The notes: generated by a model from the letters alone, not told the origin. 61,924 nucleotides of DNA from an uncultured Ruminococcus sp. (GCA_902789345.1 CADANT010000004.1:25484-87407); one strand, 5' to 3'; positions 15,613 through 25,098 are shown, counted from the stretch's first letter. A program made the numbers and translations.

Positions 15613-15643
15613 GGCAGTGTGTAGTTGCACACTGCCATTTTTT
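15613..15643 (+). terminator. Terminator directly abutting the lgt ribosome binding site
   Basis: Stem GGCAGTGTG/CACACTGCC with a 6-nt loop, then six T at 15638-15643. The lgt Shine-Dalgarno starts at the next base (15644), and no promoter fits in between, so lgt must depend on read-through or a promoter inside the repeat gene. Confidence 0.85.
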
Positions 15644-15655
15644 AGAGGTGAATAT

Positions 15656-16492
15656 ATGTTTTCTACACTTGATACATTAGGTTTTGAACTGCCTTACTAT
15701 GGATTTATGGTGGGGTTAGGCATTTTGGCCTGCTTTTTGCTGATAAAGTTTGTAACTATGAAAAAGCGTGACCATATAGAGGGCATTGAATATGTATGTA
15801 TAGGCCTGGCAGGGGGCATAGGTGCATTTATAATGGCACATATAGTTTATGCAATTGCACAGTTTGACAAGCTGGTGTATGTGCTTACCCACCTTGACCG
15901 GGTGTTTAGCAGTTTGCAGATGTTTATGGCATATATGATAGATGTCTTTGGCGGTATGGTGTTTTACGGCGGACTTATAGGTGCGTGTATTGGCGCATTT
16001 ATTTATATGAAGGTGGCAAAGCTTGATGTTCGCAGTTATGCCGATACCCTTGCACCGTGTATCCCATTGTTTCACGCATTTGGCAGAATAGGCTGCTTTT
16101 TGGCAGGCTGCTGCTACGGAATAGAAAGTAATTTTGGGTTTACATACCGTCACTCATTAATCGTAAATGCCAACGGTGTAAACCGCCTGCCTATACAGCT
16201 GTTTGAGTCTGTAGATAATGTGCTTATATGCTTAGTGCTTTTGGCTATACTATGCAAATGCAGTAACTTGAAAAAGGGTACATTAATTTGGATATACGGC
16301 CTTATATACCCTGTAATTAGGTTTATAAATGAATTTTTCAGAGGCGACATTACAGAGCGAGGCTATTTTGGACCGCTTTCAACTTCACAGTGGATAAGCA
16401 TTTTTCTCTTTGTGATTTCGGCAGTGGCATTAATTGTAGAATATAGCCGTAAGCCAAAGCAAAATACAGCTGTAAATAAGGAAGTGGCATAA
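15656..16492 (+). CDS. lgt: Prolipoprotein diacylglyceryl transferase
   Basis: Transfers diacylglycerol from phosphatidylglycerol to the lipobox cysteine of prolipoproteins such as the one at 886. 278 residues with about seven membrane helices. The Lgt-type motifs are MVFYGGLIG, and HAFGRIGCFLAGCCYG near residue 141; many Clostridial members have this Cys-rich version instead of GRxGNFxNxE. Near the C-terminus, RFINEFFRGD is also typical. The start at 15656 follows AGAGGTG at 15644-15650; the longer frame would run through the terminator hairpin. The next gene starts at the very next base. Confidence 0.9.
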   Translation: MFSTLDTLGFELPYYGFMVGLGILACFLLIKFVTMKKRDHIEGIEYVCIGLAGGIGAFIMAHIVYAIAQFDKLVYVLTHLDRVFSSLQMFMAYMIDVFGGMVFYGGLIGACIGAFIYMKVAKLDVRSYADTLAPCIPLFHAFGRIGCFLAGCCYGIESNFGFTYRHSLIVNANGVNRLPIQLFESVDNVLICLVLLAILCKCSNLKKGTLIWIYGLIYPVIRFINEFFRGDITERGYFGPLSTSQWISIFLFVISAVALIVEYSRKPKQNTAVNKEVA

Positions 16493-17287
16493 ATGATTTT
16501 CGGAGTTTCCTCCTCTTGCTTTTATCCTATGGAGCTTTCAAGTTCTATTGAGGGCTTGGTGTCAAGAGGTGTAAGGCAGATTGAAATTTTTGTTAATACC
16601 GAGTCGGAGCTAAAGCAGGACTTTATAAAAACCGTAAAGAATATTATTGCGCCATATGATGTAACGGTAACTTCTGTTCACCCGTTTACATCGGGCTATG
16701 AGCATATAATGATTTTCTCTGACTACAAAAAAAGATTTTATGACACTGTAGAGTTTTATAAACAGTATTACAACTTTGCAGGTGAGTTTGGCGCAAAGCT
16801 TGTTGTTTTGCACGGCGACAGGCGTATGCCTGAAATGGGCGGTATACCAAACGAAGAGTACTTTGAAAGGTACTACAAGCTGGCGCAAACAGGCAGAGAA
16901 ATGGGTGTAGACTTGGGGCAGGAAAATGTTAATATGTTCAGAAGCCAAAACCCTGCATTTGTAAAGCAAATGAGAGAATATCTGGGTGAGAATGTTTCCT
17001 TTGTTTTTGACATTAAACAAGCAGTGCGTGCCGGCTACAGCCCGTATGATATGTGCAGTGCAATGGGCGACAGGATAATTCATTTACATATAAATGACAA
17101 CGCCCCTACAAGGGATTGTATGCTGCCGGGAAAGGGCGAAATGGACTACAGAAAAATACTTACTCAAATGAAAAATCAAGGCTTTTCCGGCAAGGGTGTT
17201 ATAGAGGTTTACCGCAGAGATTTTGATACTATAGATGATATTGTGGGTGCGTATAATTATCTGAATACTGCATTTGGAGATATTTAA
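16493..17287 (+). CDS. TIM-barrel sugar phosphate isomerase/epimerase-like protein
   Basis: 264 residues of the AP-endonuclease-2 type TIM barrel. Metal-binding residues appear in SVHPF, VVLHGD, LGQENVNM, FVFDIKQA, IIHLHINDN and GVIEVYR. These folds include xylose-isomerase-like and endonuclease IV proteins; the sequence gives no sure substrate. It starts directly after the lgt stop (no spacer) and shares its transcript. The rather loose signature makes a carbohydrate isomerase more likely than a nuclease. Confidence 0.75.
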   Translation: MIFGVSSSCFYPMELSSSIEGLVSRGVRQIEIFVNTESELKQDFIKTVKNIIAPYDVTVTSVHPFTSGYEHIMIFSDYKKRFYDTVEFYKQYYNFAGEFGAKLVVLHGDRRMPEMGGIPNEEYFERYYKLAQTGREMGVDLGQENVNMFRSQNPAFVKQMREYLGENVSFVFDIKQAVRAGYSPYDMCSAMGDRIIHLHINDNAPTRDCMLPGKGEMDYRKILTQMKNQGFSGKGVIEVYRRDFDTIDDIVGAYNYLNTAFGDI

Positions 17288-17290
17288 TGT

Positions 17291-17338
17291 TAAATAAATA
17301 TTGTATAACCCTTGCAAAGTAAATACAATATATGGTAT
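17291..17338 (+). promoter_or_regulatory. Two candidate NrdR boxes upstream of nrdR
   Basis: Box 2 at 17323-17338 has the core CAATATATGG, matching CWATATATWG at nine of ten positions. Box 1 at 17291-17306 matches eight of ten core positions (ATAAATATTG) and keeps the flanking T. The two start 32 bp apart, the helical spacing known for NrdR box pairs, and box 2 lies between the -35 and -10 of the nrdR promoter. This points to autoregulation. Confidence 0.65.
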
Positions 17339-17341
17339 AAT
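17312..17341 (+). promoter_or_regulatory. Promoter of nrdR
   Basis: TTGCAA (17312-17317), 18 bases, TATAAT (17336-17341). The transcript would start near 17348, so the upstream start codon at 17301 is excluded and ATG 17373 is the start. Confidence 0.75.
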
Positions 17342-17372
17342 TGCTACAGTATTAATTATGCGAGGTATACTT

Positions 17373-17828
17373 ATGAAATGTCCGTACTGTTCTTGTGAAG
17401 AAAGCAAGGTTATAGATTCACGCTCGGCTGATGACGGCGAAAGAATCCGTCGCCGCCGTGAGTGTTTAAACTGTGGAAAGCGTTTTACAACTCACGAGGT
17501 TATCGAAACCGTTCCGATTATGGTGGTAAAGCGTGACCGTACCCGTGAGCTTTTTAGCAGAGAGAAGCTTAGCCAGGGCTTAATGCGTGCCTGCGAAAAA
17601 AGGCCTGTTTCTGTAGAAACAATAGAGGGAATAATAAATAAAATAGAAATGCGTCTGCAAAATTCTCTTGAAAGAGAGGTTACCTCCCAAACTATAGGCG
17701 AGTATGCTATGGAGTATTTAAAGGAGGTTGATGAGGTGGCGTATGTACGCTTTGCCTCTGTTTACAGACAATTTAAGGATATTAACACATTTAGAGAGGA
17801 GCTTAACAAGCTTTTGCAGTCTAAGTAA
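17373..17828 (+). CDS. nrdR: Transcriptional repressor NrdR
   Basis: 151 residues, the usual length. An N-terminal zinc ribbon (CPYC...CLNCGKRF, residues 3-34) is followed by an ATP-cone domain ([19 protein letters not shown] onwards). NrdR senses dATP/ATP and represses ribonucleotide reductase genes. No nrd gene is in this window. The start has CGAGGT upstream. Candidate boxes in its own promoter suggest negative autoregulation. Confidence 0.97.
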   Translation: MKCPYCSCEESKVIDSRSADDGERIRRRRECLNCGKRFTTHEVIETVPIMVVKRDRTRELFSREKLSQGLMRACEKRPVSVETIEGIINKIEMRLQNSLEREVTSQTIGEYAMEYLKEVDEVAYVRFASVYRQFKDINTFREELNKLLQSK

Positions 17829-17840
17829 GCGATGTGTCAC

Positions 17841-17870
17841 AGGCGGCGGCTTGCCGCCTTTTGTATTTTT
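17841..17870 (+). terminator. Terminator of nrdR
   Basis: Stem AGGCGGC/GCCGCCT with a 5-nt loop, then TTTTGTATTTTT. Confidence 0.85.
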
Positions 17871-17945
17871 GCCGCACTGTGGTTATTGTACTGTTTAACA
17901 TTGAATTTAGTGTACGCTTAAATACAAGGTTACAAAATATTTAAG

Positions 17946-17974
17946 TTGCCAAAACTTATTTATTGTATTATAAT
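17946..17974 (+). promoter_or_regulatory. Promoter of the acidic membrane protein gene
   Basis: TTGCCA (17946-17951), 17 bases, TATAAT (17969-17974), with TAGGAGG following at 17997-18003 before ATG 18010. Confidence 0.8.
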
Positions 17975-18009
17975 TAATTTGTCTTTATGCAAATTATAGG
18001 AGGATTACA

Positions 18010-19089
18010 ATGGCAGATAATGAGAAAAATCAGTTCGACCTTAACGGCGACGACAGCGGGGCTGAAAATACAGACTTTGCTGAGGAAAATTTAGAAGCAG
18101 AAGTCGCTGAAAATGCTGAAACTGAAGATACAGCAAAATCAGACGATGATTCACAGGAGTATTCTTCACAATTCGATGAGTTGGATGATTATATCAGCGA
18201 GGATAACCCTGACAGCAGTAAAAACGATATAGCTAAGCCTAAAAAGAAAATGAAGACCAGCACAATTATTACTATTGTTGTTATTGTAGCTGTAGTGTTG
18301 GCTATTATCGGCGGCGCAGTTTACTTTTTTTTCTTTAACAATACAATAAAAGGTATATGGAAATATACACAAACAGGTACAGACGGTACTGTGTACGAAA
18401 CCTACTACGAATTTAAGGATAACGAGCTTGTACTGTCAATGAGCACAGAGTATATGTCAGAGGAAATGACTTATCAAATCAGTTATAGCGATAATTCATT
18501 TAACTATATGTACAACGGTGCTGTACAGCAAAGCTTTAAGTACGAGGTTACAGGAAATTTAATTCAGGGTAAAAAGGTTACAATATCATATGGCACAGGC
18601 GGTCAAACACAGGAGCTTACATATGAAATGTTTAAGCCGGAAACTGAATTAAAGGGACCAATCTTTAAGAAGAACGACAGCATAGTTGGCTACTGGAAAA
18701 CTACAAATATGTATGGTATGGACTCATTTATGGAGCTTACAGACGACGGCTTTATACACAACTATACCATTACACCTATTTATACAGATGTTATGACATT
18801 TAAGTATAATTTCGACGGTAAGCAGATTATTACATTGTCTTCAGGTGGTACAGACTCCTCAGGCAACACCGTTGAGGCAGGCTCAGAAAGCAAAATGGAT
18901 GCGTCTGTCAAGGATGACAAGCTGACCATTTCAAACGGTTCATACGATACAGTTTATGAGAAGTCTTCAAAGGAAGAAATGGATAAGTACAGAGATTCAC
19001 TTTACGACAGTTCTTCACAATCAAGTTCAACAAAGGACGAAGCAGCCACAGCCGAAGATTCAAATAAAGAAAAGGCTACGGCAGCGTAA
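18010..19089 (+). CDS. Membrane-anchored protein with two GxW-type beta domains
   Basis: 359 residues. Residues 1-72 are very acidic and probably cytoplasmic; a lysine-rich stop (KPKKKMK) precedes one membrane helix at 84-109. Outside are two similar beta-rich domains that start IKGIWKYT (113) and IVGYWKTT (225), like small lipocalin-type domains found in Clostridial lipoproteins (the DUF5640 style). The tail is Ser/Ala/Lys-rich. The lipoprotein at 886 has one related domain (VVGNWGG). Single-gene unit with its own promoter and terminator; ligand unknown. Confidence 0.75.
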   Translation: MADNEKNQFDLNGDDSGAENTDFAEENLEAEVAENAETEDTAKSDDDSQEYSSQFDELDDYISEDNPDSSKNDIAKPKKKMKTSTIITIVVIVAVVLAIIGGAVYFFFFNNTIKGIWKYTQTGTDGTVYETYYEFKDNELVLSMSTEYMSEEMTYQISYSDNSFNYMYNGAVQQSFKYEVTGNLIQGKKVTISYGTGGQTQELTYEMFKPETELKGPIFKKNDSIVGYWKTTNMYGMDSFMELTDDGFIHNYTITPIYTDVMTFKYNFDGKQIITLSSGGTDSSGNTVEAGSESKMDASVKDDKLTISNGSYDTVYEKSSKEEMDKYRDSLYDSSSQSSSTKDEAATAEDSNKEKATAA

Positions 19090-19107
19090 TTAAAAATTTA
19101 TATAATG

Positions 19108-19139
19108 CAAAAGGAACGGCGCAATAACCGTTCCTTTTG
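19108..19139 (+). terminator. Terminator of the 18010 gene
   Basis: Twelve-bp perfect stem CAAAAGGAACGG/CCGTTCCTTTTG with an 8-nt loop, then TTGTTTT. Confidence 0.88.
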
Positions 19140-19219
19140 TTGTTTTCTGATTTGTAACATATATAGCTGAAAAATACTGTCTGTTTAAAACACCGACTGC
19201 GTATAATTTTGTGTACGGT

Positions 19220-20095
19220 CTACATTAGGTCAAACAAATCCATTTGTATATATTCATTACTTTGGTAGGTTTTCATATATTCAAACACCTTGTCATTGCC
19301 AAGCATAATTCCGTTATTTTCACATTCGGCTGCAATAATTTTCATTAGCTTTTCATTATTTGGGCTTAGCAATTCGTAGCTGTTTCCGTAATGATTGATG
19401 TATTTGTATTTTAACCCGGGAAATTTATAATCAAGCTGTTTATAAAAGTGCTCACGGCTGCCCTCACGAAGTGTAACACCAATACCATAGCAGATTATTC
19501 CCTTAACGCCGGCGTCTACGCACTGGCGCATAAGCGAGACAATGTTTTCTTCGGTATCGTTTATAAAGGGCAAAAAAGGGCAGAGCCAAACCACTGTAGG
19601 TATGCCGTTGCTTGCAAAAATCTTCAGTGCTTCAACTCTTTTGTCGGTAGTACATACATTAGGCTCAATTTTTCTGCAAAGATTAATGTCCGCTGTTGTA
19701 AGTGTCATTTGTACTACGCACTTTGATTTTTTATTAATTGCTTTTAGTAAATCAAGATCCCGCAAAATAAGATTGCTTTTTGTTTGTATGCAAAGCCCAA
19801 AACCGTATTTTTCAATAACCTCCAGGCAGGTTTTTGTTTTTAAGAGCTGCTTTTCTTCAGGTATGTAGGGGTCAGACATTGCACCTGTGGCTATCATAGC
19901 TTTTTTTCGTTTTCTTTTAAGCTTTTCCTCCAAAATTATAGGGGCGTTTTCTTTAACCTCTATATCTTCAAAAGCGTGGTTCATTTGATAGCACTTGCTT
20001 CGTGCATCACAATAAATGCACCCGTGGGTACAGCCACGGTATATATTCATTCCGTTGTCCGATGATAGCAGTTGTTTTGCGTTTACCTTATGCAT
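19220..20095 (-). CDS. SPL-family radical SAM protein
   Basis: 291 residues with the radical SAM cluster motif in GCTHGCIYCDARS (CxxxCxxC) near residue 24 and an N-terminal NIYRGC. It resembles the spore photoproduct lyase-like (Rv2578c-type) family, whose members carry the cluster but whose reactions are mostly unknown. True spore photoproduct lyase is longer and has a conserved distal cysteine that I cannot confirm. The start at 20095 is set by AAGGGG eight bases upstream; a promoter lies at 20126-20154, so the frame extending to 20161 is not translated. Single-gene unit. Confidence 0.85.
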   Translation of the reverse strand: MHKVNAKQLLSSDNGMNIYRGCTHGCIYCDARSKCYQMNHAFEDIEVKENAPIILEEKLKRKRKKAMIATGAMSDPYIPEEKQLLKTKTCLEVIEKYGFGLCIQTKSNLILRDLDLLKAINKKSKCVVQMTLTTADINLCRKIEPNVCTTDKRVEALKIFASNGIPTVVWLCPFLPFINDTEENIVSLMRQCVDAGVKGIICYGIGVTLREGSREHFYKQLDYKFPGLKYKYINHYGNSYELLSPNNEKLMKIIAAECENNGIMLGNDKVFEYMKTYQSNEYIQMDLFDLM

Positions 20096-20125
20096 AACCA
20101 TAACCCCTTGAATTTTACTGCACTG

Positions 20126-20154
20126 ATTATACCACACTAAAGTTAAATAGCCAA
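20126..20154 (-). promoter_or_regulatory. Promoter of the radical SAM gene
   Basis: Minus strand TTGGCT (20149-20154), 17 bases, TATAAT (20126-20131). Confidence 0.75.
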
Positions 20155-20293
20155 CAGTCACTGTAGAACACCCCGTAGGTAATGTTTATGCTTGGCTGAA
20201 CTTAGGGGATTTAGCATATTTAACATAAATTTGAAATAATAACAATGTACTTAATACAGTTGTTCAAAGTTTATGAATATTATATGTATTAAT

Positions 20294-20322
20294 TTGATAA
20301 ATAAAAATGAGTGTGTTATAAT
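20294..20322 (+). promoter_or_regulatory. Promoter of typA
   Basis: TTGATA (20294-20299), 17 bases, TATAAT (20317-20322). Transcription would begin near 20329, downstream of the ATG at 20273, so ATG 20372 is the start. Confidence 0.8.
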
Positions 20323-20371
20323 TTGTAATTGTGGAAAAATAAAATTATTTATAGAAAACGAGGGAATTCTT

Positions 20372-22192
20372 ATGGGTCAGAGAGATAATTTAAGAAATGT
20401 AGCAATAATTGCCCATGTTGACCACGGCAAAACAACCCTGGTTGACCAGCTGCTAAAGCAAAGCGGTATATTCAGGTCTAACGAAGCTGTTGCGGAGCGT
20501 GTAATGGATTCAAACGACCTTGAGCGTGAGCGTGGCATTACAATTCTTTCAAAGAATACAGCTGTAATGTACAAGGATATAAAAATTAATATTGTAGATA
20601 CACCGGGACATGCTGATTTTGGCGGCGAGGTTGAGCGTATACTTATGATGGTTGACGGCGTTTTGCTGCTTGTAGACGCTTTTGAGGGCTGTATGCCTCA
20701 AACTCGTTTCGTTTTGAAAAAGGCATTAGGACTTGGCAAAAAGCCTGTTGTTGTTGTAAACAAGGTTGACCGCCCGGGCGCAAGACCGCAGGAGGTTGTA
20801 GACGAGGTGCTTGACCTGTTTATTGACCTTGGTGCAGATGATGACCAGTTGGAATTCCCTGTTGTATATGCTTCGGCAAGAGACGGCTATGCGTCACTTG
20901 ACCCTAATGAAAAGGGTACAGACATGACGCCTTTGTTTGAAACAATTATTAACGAGGTTGAGCCTCCAAAGGGCGATTTAGACGGCCCTATGCAGATTTT
21001 GTTCTCTAATATTGATTATGATGATTATGTAGGCAGAATCGGTATAGGCAGAGTTGAGCGTGGCTCTGTAAAGAACGGTCAGTCTGCCGTATTGTGTACA
21101 AGAGACGGCGGAACAAAGAATGTAAAAATTGCAAAACTGTACCAGTTTGAGGGTTTAAAGAGAGTAGAAACAGAAACAGCACAGCTGGGTGATATTATTG
21201 CTGTTTCAGGCATTACAGACCTTAATATAGGTGAAACAGCCTGTGCGCCTGACCATGTAGAGGCACTGCCTTTTGTAAAGATAGACGAGCCTACTGTTTC
21301 TATGATGTTTATGGTAAACAATTCACCGTTTGCAGGTAAAGAGGGTAAGTATGTTACTTCAAGAAACCTGCGTGACAGATTGTTTAAAGCGGTAGAAACA
21401 AATGTGGCTATGCGTGTAGAGGAAACAGACTCGGCAGATACCTTTAGAGTATCCGGCAGAGGCGAGCTGCATCTTTCTGTCCTTATTGAAACAATGCGCC
21501 GCCAGAACTATGAGTTCCAGGTTTCTCGTCCTACAGTTATTATGAAAGAAATTGACGGCGTTAAGTGCGAGCCTATGGAACTGCTTATTATTGAGGTTCC
21601 TGACACATATGTAGGTGCCGTTATGGAAAAGCTTGGCACAAGAAAAGCAGAGCTTATTAATATGGGTACCAGAGAGTCCGGTATGACGCACATTGAATTC
21701 CGTATTCCGGCAAGAGGTATTATGGGCTACCGCAGTGAATTCCTTACAGATACAAACGGTAACGGAATTATGAACCATGTGTTTGACGGCTATGAGCCAT
21801 ACAAGGGTGAAATTATAAGCAGACACCAGGGTTCACTTGTTGCACACGAAACAGGCGAAACTACAAACTACGGTTTGTTTGCCGCACAAGACAGAGGCAG
21901 ACTGTTCCTAGGTGCCGGCGTGCCTGTATATGAGGGTATGATAGTAGGCGCAAGCCCTAAAAACGAAGACATTACTGTTAATGTGTGCAAAAAGAAGCAC
22001 ATTACCAATACCCGTGCATCCGGCTCTGACGACGCTCTAAAGCTTACACCTTGTTCACCACTTAGCCTTGAGCAATCTTTAGAATTTATTGCCGATGACG
22101 AGCTTGTAGAGGTAACACCGCTTAATATCCGTTTGCGTAAAAAGGTGTTGAGCAAAGAACTTAGAATGAAGCAGGCAAGCAGAAAGAAGTAA
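20372..22192 (+). CDS. typA: Ribosome-associated GTPase TypA/BipA
   Basis: 606 residues, the normal length. The GTPase domain has AHVDHGKTT (residues 14-22), [19 protein letters not shown] and VVNKVDRP. Domains II, III and V and the TypA-specific C-terminal domain follow. TypA is an EF-G-like GTPase that helps ribosome assembly and translation under stress. The start has GAGGG upstream. It is followed after 24 bases by the exonuclease gene and probably shares its transcript. Confidence 0.97.
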   Translation: MGQRDNLRNVAIIAHVDHGKTTLVDQLLKQSGIFRSNEAVAERVMDSNDLERERGITILSKNTAVMYKDIKINIVDTPGHADFGGEVERILMMVDGVLLLVDAFEGCMPQTRFVLKKALGLGKKPVVVVNKVDRPGARPQEVVDEVLDLFIDLGADDDQLEFPVVYASARDGYASLDPNEKGTDMTPLFETIINEVEPPKGDLDGPMQILFSNIDYDDYVGRIGIGRVERGSVKNGQSAVLCTRDGGTKNVKIAKLYQFEGLKRVETETAQLGDIIAVSGITDLNIGETACAPDHVEALPFVKIDEPTVSMMFMVNNSPFAGKEGKYVTSRNLRDRLFKAVETNVAMRVEETDSADTFRVSGRGELHLSVLIETMRRQNYEFQVSRPTVIMKEIDGVKCEPMELLIIEVPDTYVGAVMEKLGTRKAELINMGTRESGMTHIEFRIPARGIMGYRSEFLTDTNGNGIMNHVFDGYEPYKGEIISRHQGSLVAHETGETTNYGLFAAQDRGRLFLGAGVPVYEGMIVGASPKNEDITVNVCKKKHITNTRASGSDDALKLTPCSPLSLEQSLEFIADDELVEVTPLNIRLRKKVLSKELRMKQASRKK

Positions 22193-22216
22193 GCATTATT
22201 TAAGGAATTGATATTA

Positions 22217-23113
22217 TTGGACTTTGTAATTTTAGATTTAGAGTGGAACGGCTCTTACAGCAAAAAAGAGAAGAAATACATCAACGAAATTATTGAGTTT
22301 GGTGCAGTAAGAATCAACAGCAAAATGGAGCTGGTTGATAAGTTTTCTATGCTTATAAAGCCGCAAATCGGCAAGAGAATTTGCGGCAGAGTAAAAGAGC
22401 TGACACATATAAGCAACGAGGAAATTGAAGCTACCAATAATACCTATAATCATGTTATTAAAGAATTCAGTGCTTTTTCAAAGGACGCAGTAATTCTTAC
22501 TTGGGGTATAACAGACATTCAAACCCTGATTACTAACAATGAGTATTATAATAAAACTAAAACCATAGCGTTTTTAGAAAAATATATAAATTTGCAAAGC
22601 TACTGCGAAAACTGTTTAAAGCGTGAAGACCCGTCAAAGCAAATGGGACTTTCGGCTGCGGCTGAGCTGTTAAACATTGATTTTGGCAGTGACCAGCTGC
22701 ACCGTGCCTTGGACGACAGCCTGCTTTCATGGAAATGCTTTGCAAAGGTATATGACCCGGAAAAAATCAAGAGCTTTATTAAGCCTGTTAATGCAGAATT
22801 TTACAACAGAGTTTGTTTTAAAAATACCGTTATTACAGAGTTTAACAATCCTCTTATAGACAAAAAACAGTTTTATGCACTGTGTCCTATTTGCGGAAGA
22901 AGAGGCAGACGGCTTAATAAGTGGCAGTCAAAAAATAAAAACTTTCGGGCTACATTTAACTGTGACTACTGTAACAAAAAATTTAACGGCAGGGTGCAGT
23001 TTAAGCTGAAATATGAGGGTGTGCAGGTTAAGCACAGCTCGCACCCGTATGTGTCCCCTGAGGAGGCAAAGAAAGCCGCCGCTGTCAAAAAAGCACAGGC
23101 GGCCGGTACTTAA
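22217..23113 (+). CDS. DEDDh 3'-5' exonuclease with C-terminal zinc ribbon
   Basis: 298 residues from the TTG at 22217, which has AAGGA ten bases upstream; the TTG at 22208 is too close to it. The exonuclease core has ILDLEWNG (Asp, Glu), TWGITDIQTL, and LHRALDDSLLSW with the His/Asp pair, as in KapD/ERI-1-type DnaQ-fold nucleases. The last 70 residues have CPICGRRGRR and CDYCNKKF, a likely zinc ribbon. Substrate (RNA or DNA) is unknown; the ERI-1-like core favours RNA. Confidence 0.85.
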   Translation: MDFVILDLEWNGSYSKKEKKYINEIIEFGAVRINSKMELVDKFSMLIKPQIGKRICGRVKELTHISNEEIEATNNTYNHVIKEFSAFSKDAVILTWGITDIQTLITNNEYYNKTKTIAFLEKYINLQSYCENCLKREDPSKQMGLSAAAELLNIDFGSDQLHRALDDSLLSWKCFAKVYDPEKIKSFIKPVNAEFYNRVCFKNTVITEFNNPLIDKKQFYALCPICGRRGRRLNKWQSKNKNFRATFNCDYCNKKFNGRVQFKLKYEGVQVKHSSHPYVSPEEAKKAAAVKKAQAAGT

Positions 23114-23139
23114 ATTTTCCGATTTGCGAGGTGAGGTTT

Positions 23140-24105
23140 GTGAAAATAAAAAATGTTCAGATAGACGGCATTGTTGCCTTGGCACCAATGGCAGGAGTAG
23201 CAGACCGTGCCTTTCGTGAAATCTGTAAGGAAATGGGAGCAGCATATGTTGTAAGCGAAATGGTTAGCTCAAAGGGTGTTTCGTATAAAAACGAACGCTC
23301 CACTGAGCTTATGGAGGTTTCAGAAATTGAACACCCTTGTGCTGTACAGCTTTTTGGCAACGAGCCTGAAACTATGGCACAGGCGGCAAAAACAGCTATG
23401 CAGTTTAAGCCTGATATTTTGGATATAAATATGGGTTGTCCTGCTCCCAAAATAAGCGGCAATGGCAACGGTTGTGCACTTATGAAAACGCCAAAGCTTT
23501 GCGGCGAAATAGTAAAGGCTGTTGCAAATGCTGTAGATGTTCCTGTTACAATAAAAATCCGCAAGGGCTTTGATGAAGAAAGCCTAACCGCCCTTGAGGT
23601 TGCACGGTACTGTGTGGACAATGGTGCTTCGGCTGTAACAATACACGGCAGAACGGCAAAGCAAATGTACAAGCCCTATGCCGACTGGGAAATAATTGCA
23701 AAGCTAAAGCAGGAGCTTGATGTGCCTGTTATAGGCAACGGTGATGTTACAGACGCTAAAACAGCCTTTGAAATGCTTCAGCAGACAGGCTGTGATATGG
23801 TGATGGTAGGCAGAGCCGCCTTGGGCAACCCTTGGATTTTTAAGCAGATTAATGAGTATGTTCTGAATAACAAAAATGTTATACCACTGCCAACAGCCGA
23901 TGAAAGACTTTTGGTTATGCAGAGGCATATTAAAAAGATATGTGAGTACAAGGGTGAAAAAATAGGTATGAAGGAAGCACGAAAGCACATTGCATATTAT
24001 CTAAAGGGCTTCCACGGTGCGGCGGCATTCAGAAACGAGGCAGGCAGGCTGTGTACCTATGACGACTTGTTAAGACTTGTTGAAAAAGTAAAGAATAGTA
24101 TGTAA
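23140..24105 (+). CDS. dusB: tRNA-dihydrouridine synthase
   Basis: FMN enzyme of 321 residues that reduces uridines in the tRNA D-loop. Family motifs are LAPMAGVADRAFR near the N-terminus, DINMGCPAPKI with the catalytic cysteine, VTIKIRKGFD, TIHGRTAKQMY and VIGNGDVTDA, and then VMVGRAALGNPWIF. The start is GTG at 23140; the GTG at 23131 lies inside the Shine-Dalgarno AGGTGAGG. It follows the exonuclease gene in the same direction and ends at a strong terminator. Confidence 0.95.
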   Translation: MKIKNVQIDGIVALAPMAGVADRAFREICKEMGAAYVVSEMVSSKGVSYKNERSTELMEVSEIEHPCAVQLFGNEPETMAQAAKTAMQFKPDILDINMGCPAPKISGNGNGCALMKTPKLCGEIVKAVANAVDVPVTIKIRKGFDEESLTALEVARYCVDNGASAVTIHGRTAKQMYKPYADWEIIAKLKQELDVPVIGNGDVTDAKTAFEMLQQTGCDMVMVGRAALGNPWIFKQINEYVLNNKNVIPLPTADERLLVMQRHIKKICEYKGEKIGMKEARKHIAYYLKGFHGAAAFRNEAGRLCTYDDLLRLVEKVKNSM

Positions 24106-24111
24106 AATTTC

Positions 24112-24140
24112 GGCCACAGTTCTCTGCTGTGGCCTTTTTT
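24112..24140 (+). terminator. Terminator of the typA-exonuclease-dus unit
   Basis: Perfect 8-bp stem GGCCACAG/CTGTGGCC with a 7-nt loop, then six T. Confidence 0.92.
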
Positions 24141-24152
24141 GTGGTTTTATGT

Positions 24153-24181
24153 TTGAAAATACTACTAATATAAGTTATAAT
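24153..24181 (+). promoter_or_regulatory. Promoter of the HAD phosphatase gene
   Basis: TTGAAA (24153-24158), 17 bases, TATAAT (24176-24181). Confidence 0.75.
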
Positions 24182-24257
24182 TATCTGGAAAGCTGCATAA
24201 ACTTATTAGGATAATAATTTAAAATAAAACCTGTAAATATAATTGAGGTGTTATGAA

Positions 24258-25085
24258 ATGAAAAGACTGTATGTTACGGATTTGGACGGGACTTTGCTTG
24301 ATAAATCCGGCAAGGTTACAAAAACAAGTGCAGATATACTAAACTCACTGATAAAAGAGGGCATTTTCCTTACATATGCTACGGCAAGGTCTAATAAATC
24401 CTCCGAAATAGTAACTAAAGGGTTGAATATAAACTTGCCTGTTGTTATATATAACGGTACATTTGTCTATGACTGTGCCGCAAAGCGCCGTTTACACAAG
24501 GTTAATTTTACTGAAAAACAGGTGAAAGGCCTTGTGGATTTGTCAAAAAGCTTTGGCTTTACACCTCTTGTATATACCTTTGTGAACGGTCAGGAAAGAG
24601 TACAGTGGAATAAAAACGGGACTTTAAGCGAGGGCTTTAATTATTATTTAGGCAGAAGAAAAGATGACAGCCGTATGACGCCGGTAAACAGTGTGGAGGA
24701 GTCGTTTTGCGGTGAGGTTTTTTATGTGACCTTTATAGAGGGACAGCAGGAGCTTCAGCCGCTTTATGACAGCATTGCCGACAGTGTTGATTATAATATT
24801 GTATTTCAACAGGAGCTTTACCGTACTGAATATTGGTGCGAAATTATGCCAAAGCTTGCAAATAAGGCAAGAGCAGTTGAAAAGCTGAAAAATTATCTGA
24901 ATTGTGACGAGCTTGTGGTTTTTGGGGATTCTCTTAATGACATACCCATGTTTAAAATTGCAGATAGGTCTTATGCTGTAGAAAATGCAAACCCAAAGTT
25001 AAAGGAGATTGCTACAGAGATAATAGGCAGTAACACCCAAGACAGCGTTGCAAAGAAAATTTTGGAGCTGGAAAGTAAAAAGTAA
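24258..25085 (+). CDS. Cof-type HAD-superfamily hydrolase
   Basis: 275 residues. Motif I VTDLDGTLLD (Asp8, Asp10), motif II in ATARS, and the late motif VVFGDSLNDIPMF, with the C2 cap between. Cof-type enzymes are cytoplasmic phosphatases of sugar phosphates or cofactors such as FMN; the substrate cannot be read from the sequence. The start at 24258 has GAGGTG seven bases upstream. The SDR follows 13 bases later. Confidence 0.92.
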   Translation: MKRLYVTDLDGTLLDKSGKVTKTSADILNSLIKEGIFLTYATARSNKSSEIVTKGLNINLPVVIYNGTFVYDCAAKRRLHKVNFTEKQVKGLVDLSKSFGFTPLVYTFVNGQERVQWNKNGTLSEGFNYYLGRRKDDSRMTPVNSVEESFCGEVFYVTFIEGQQELQPLYDSIADSVDYNIVFQQELYRTEYWCEIMPKLANKARAVEKLKNYLNCDELVVFGDSLNDIPMFKIADRSYAVENANPKLKEIATEIIGSNTQDSVAKKILELESKK

Positions 25086-25098
25086 AGGGGCATATTAG

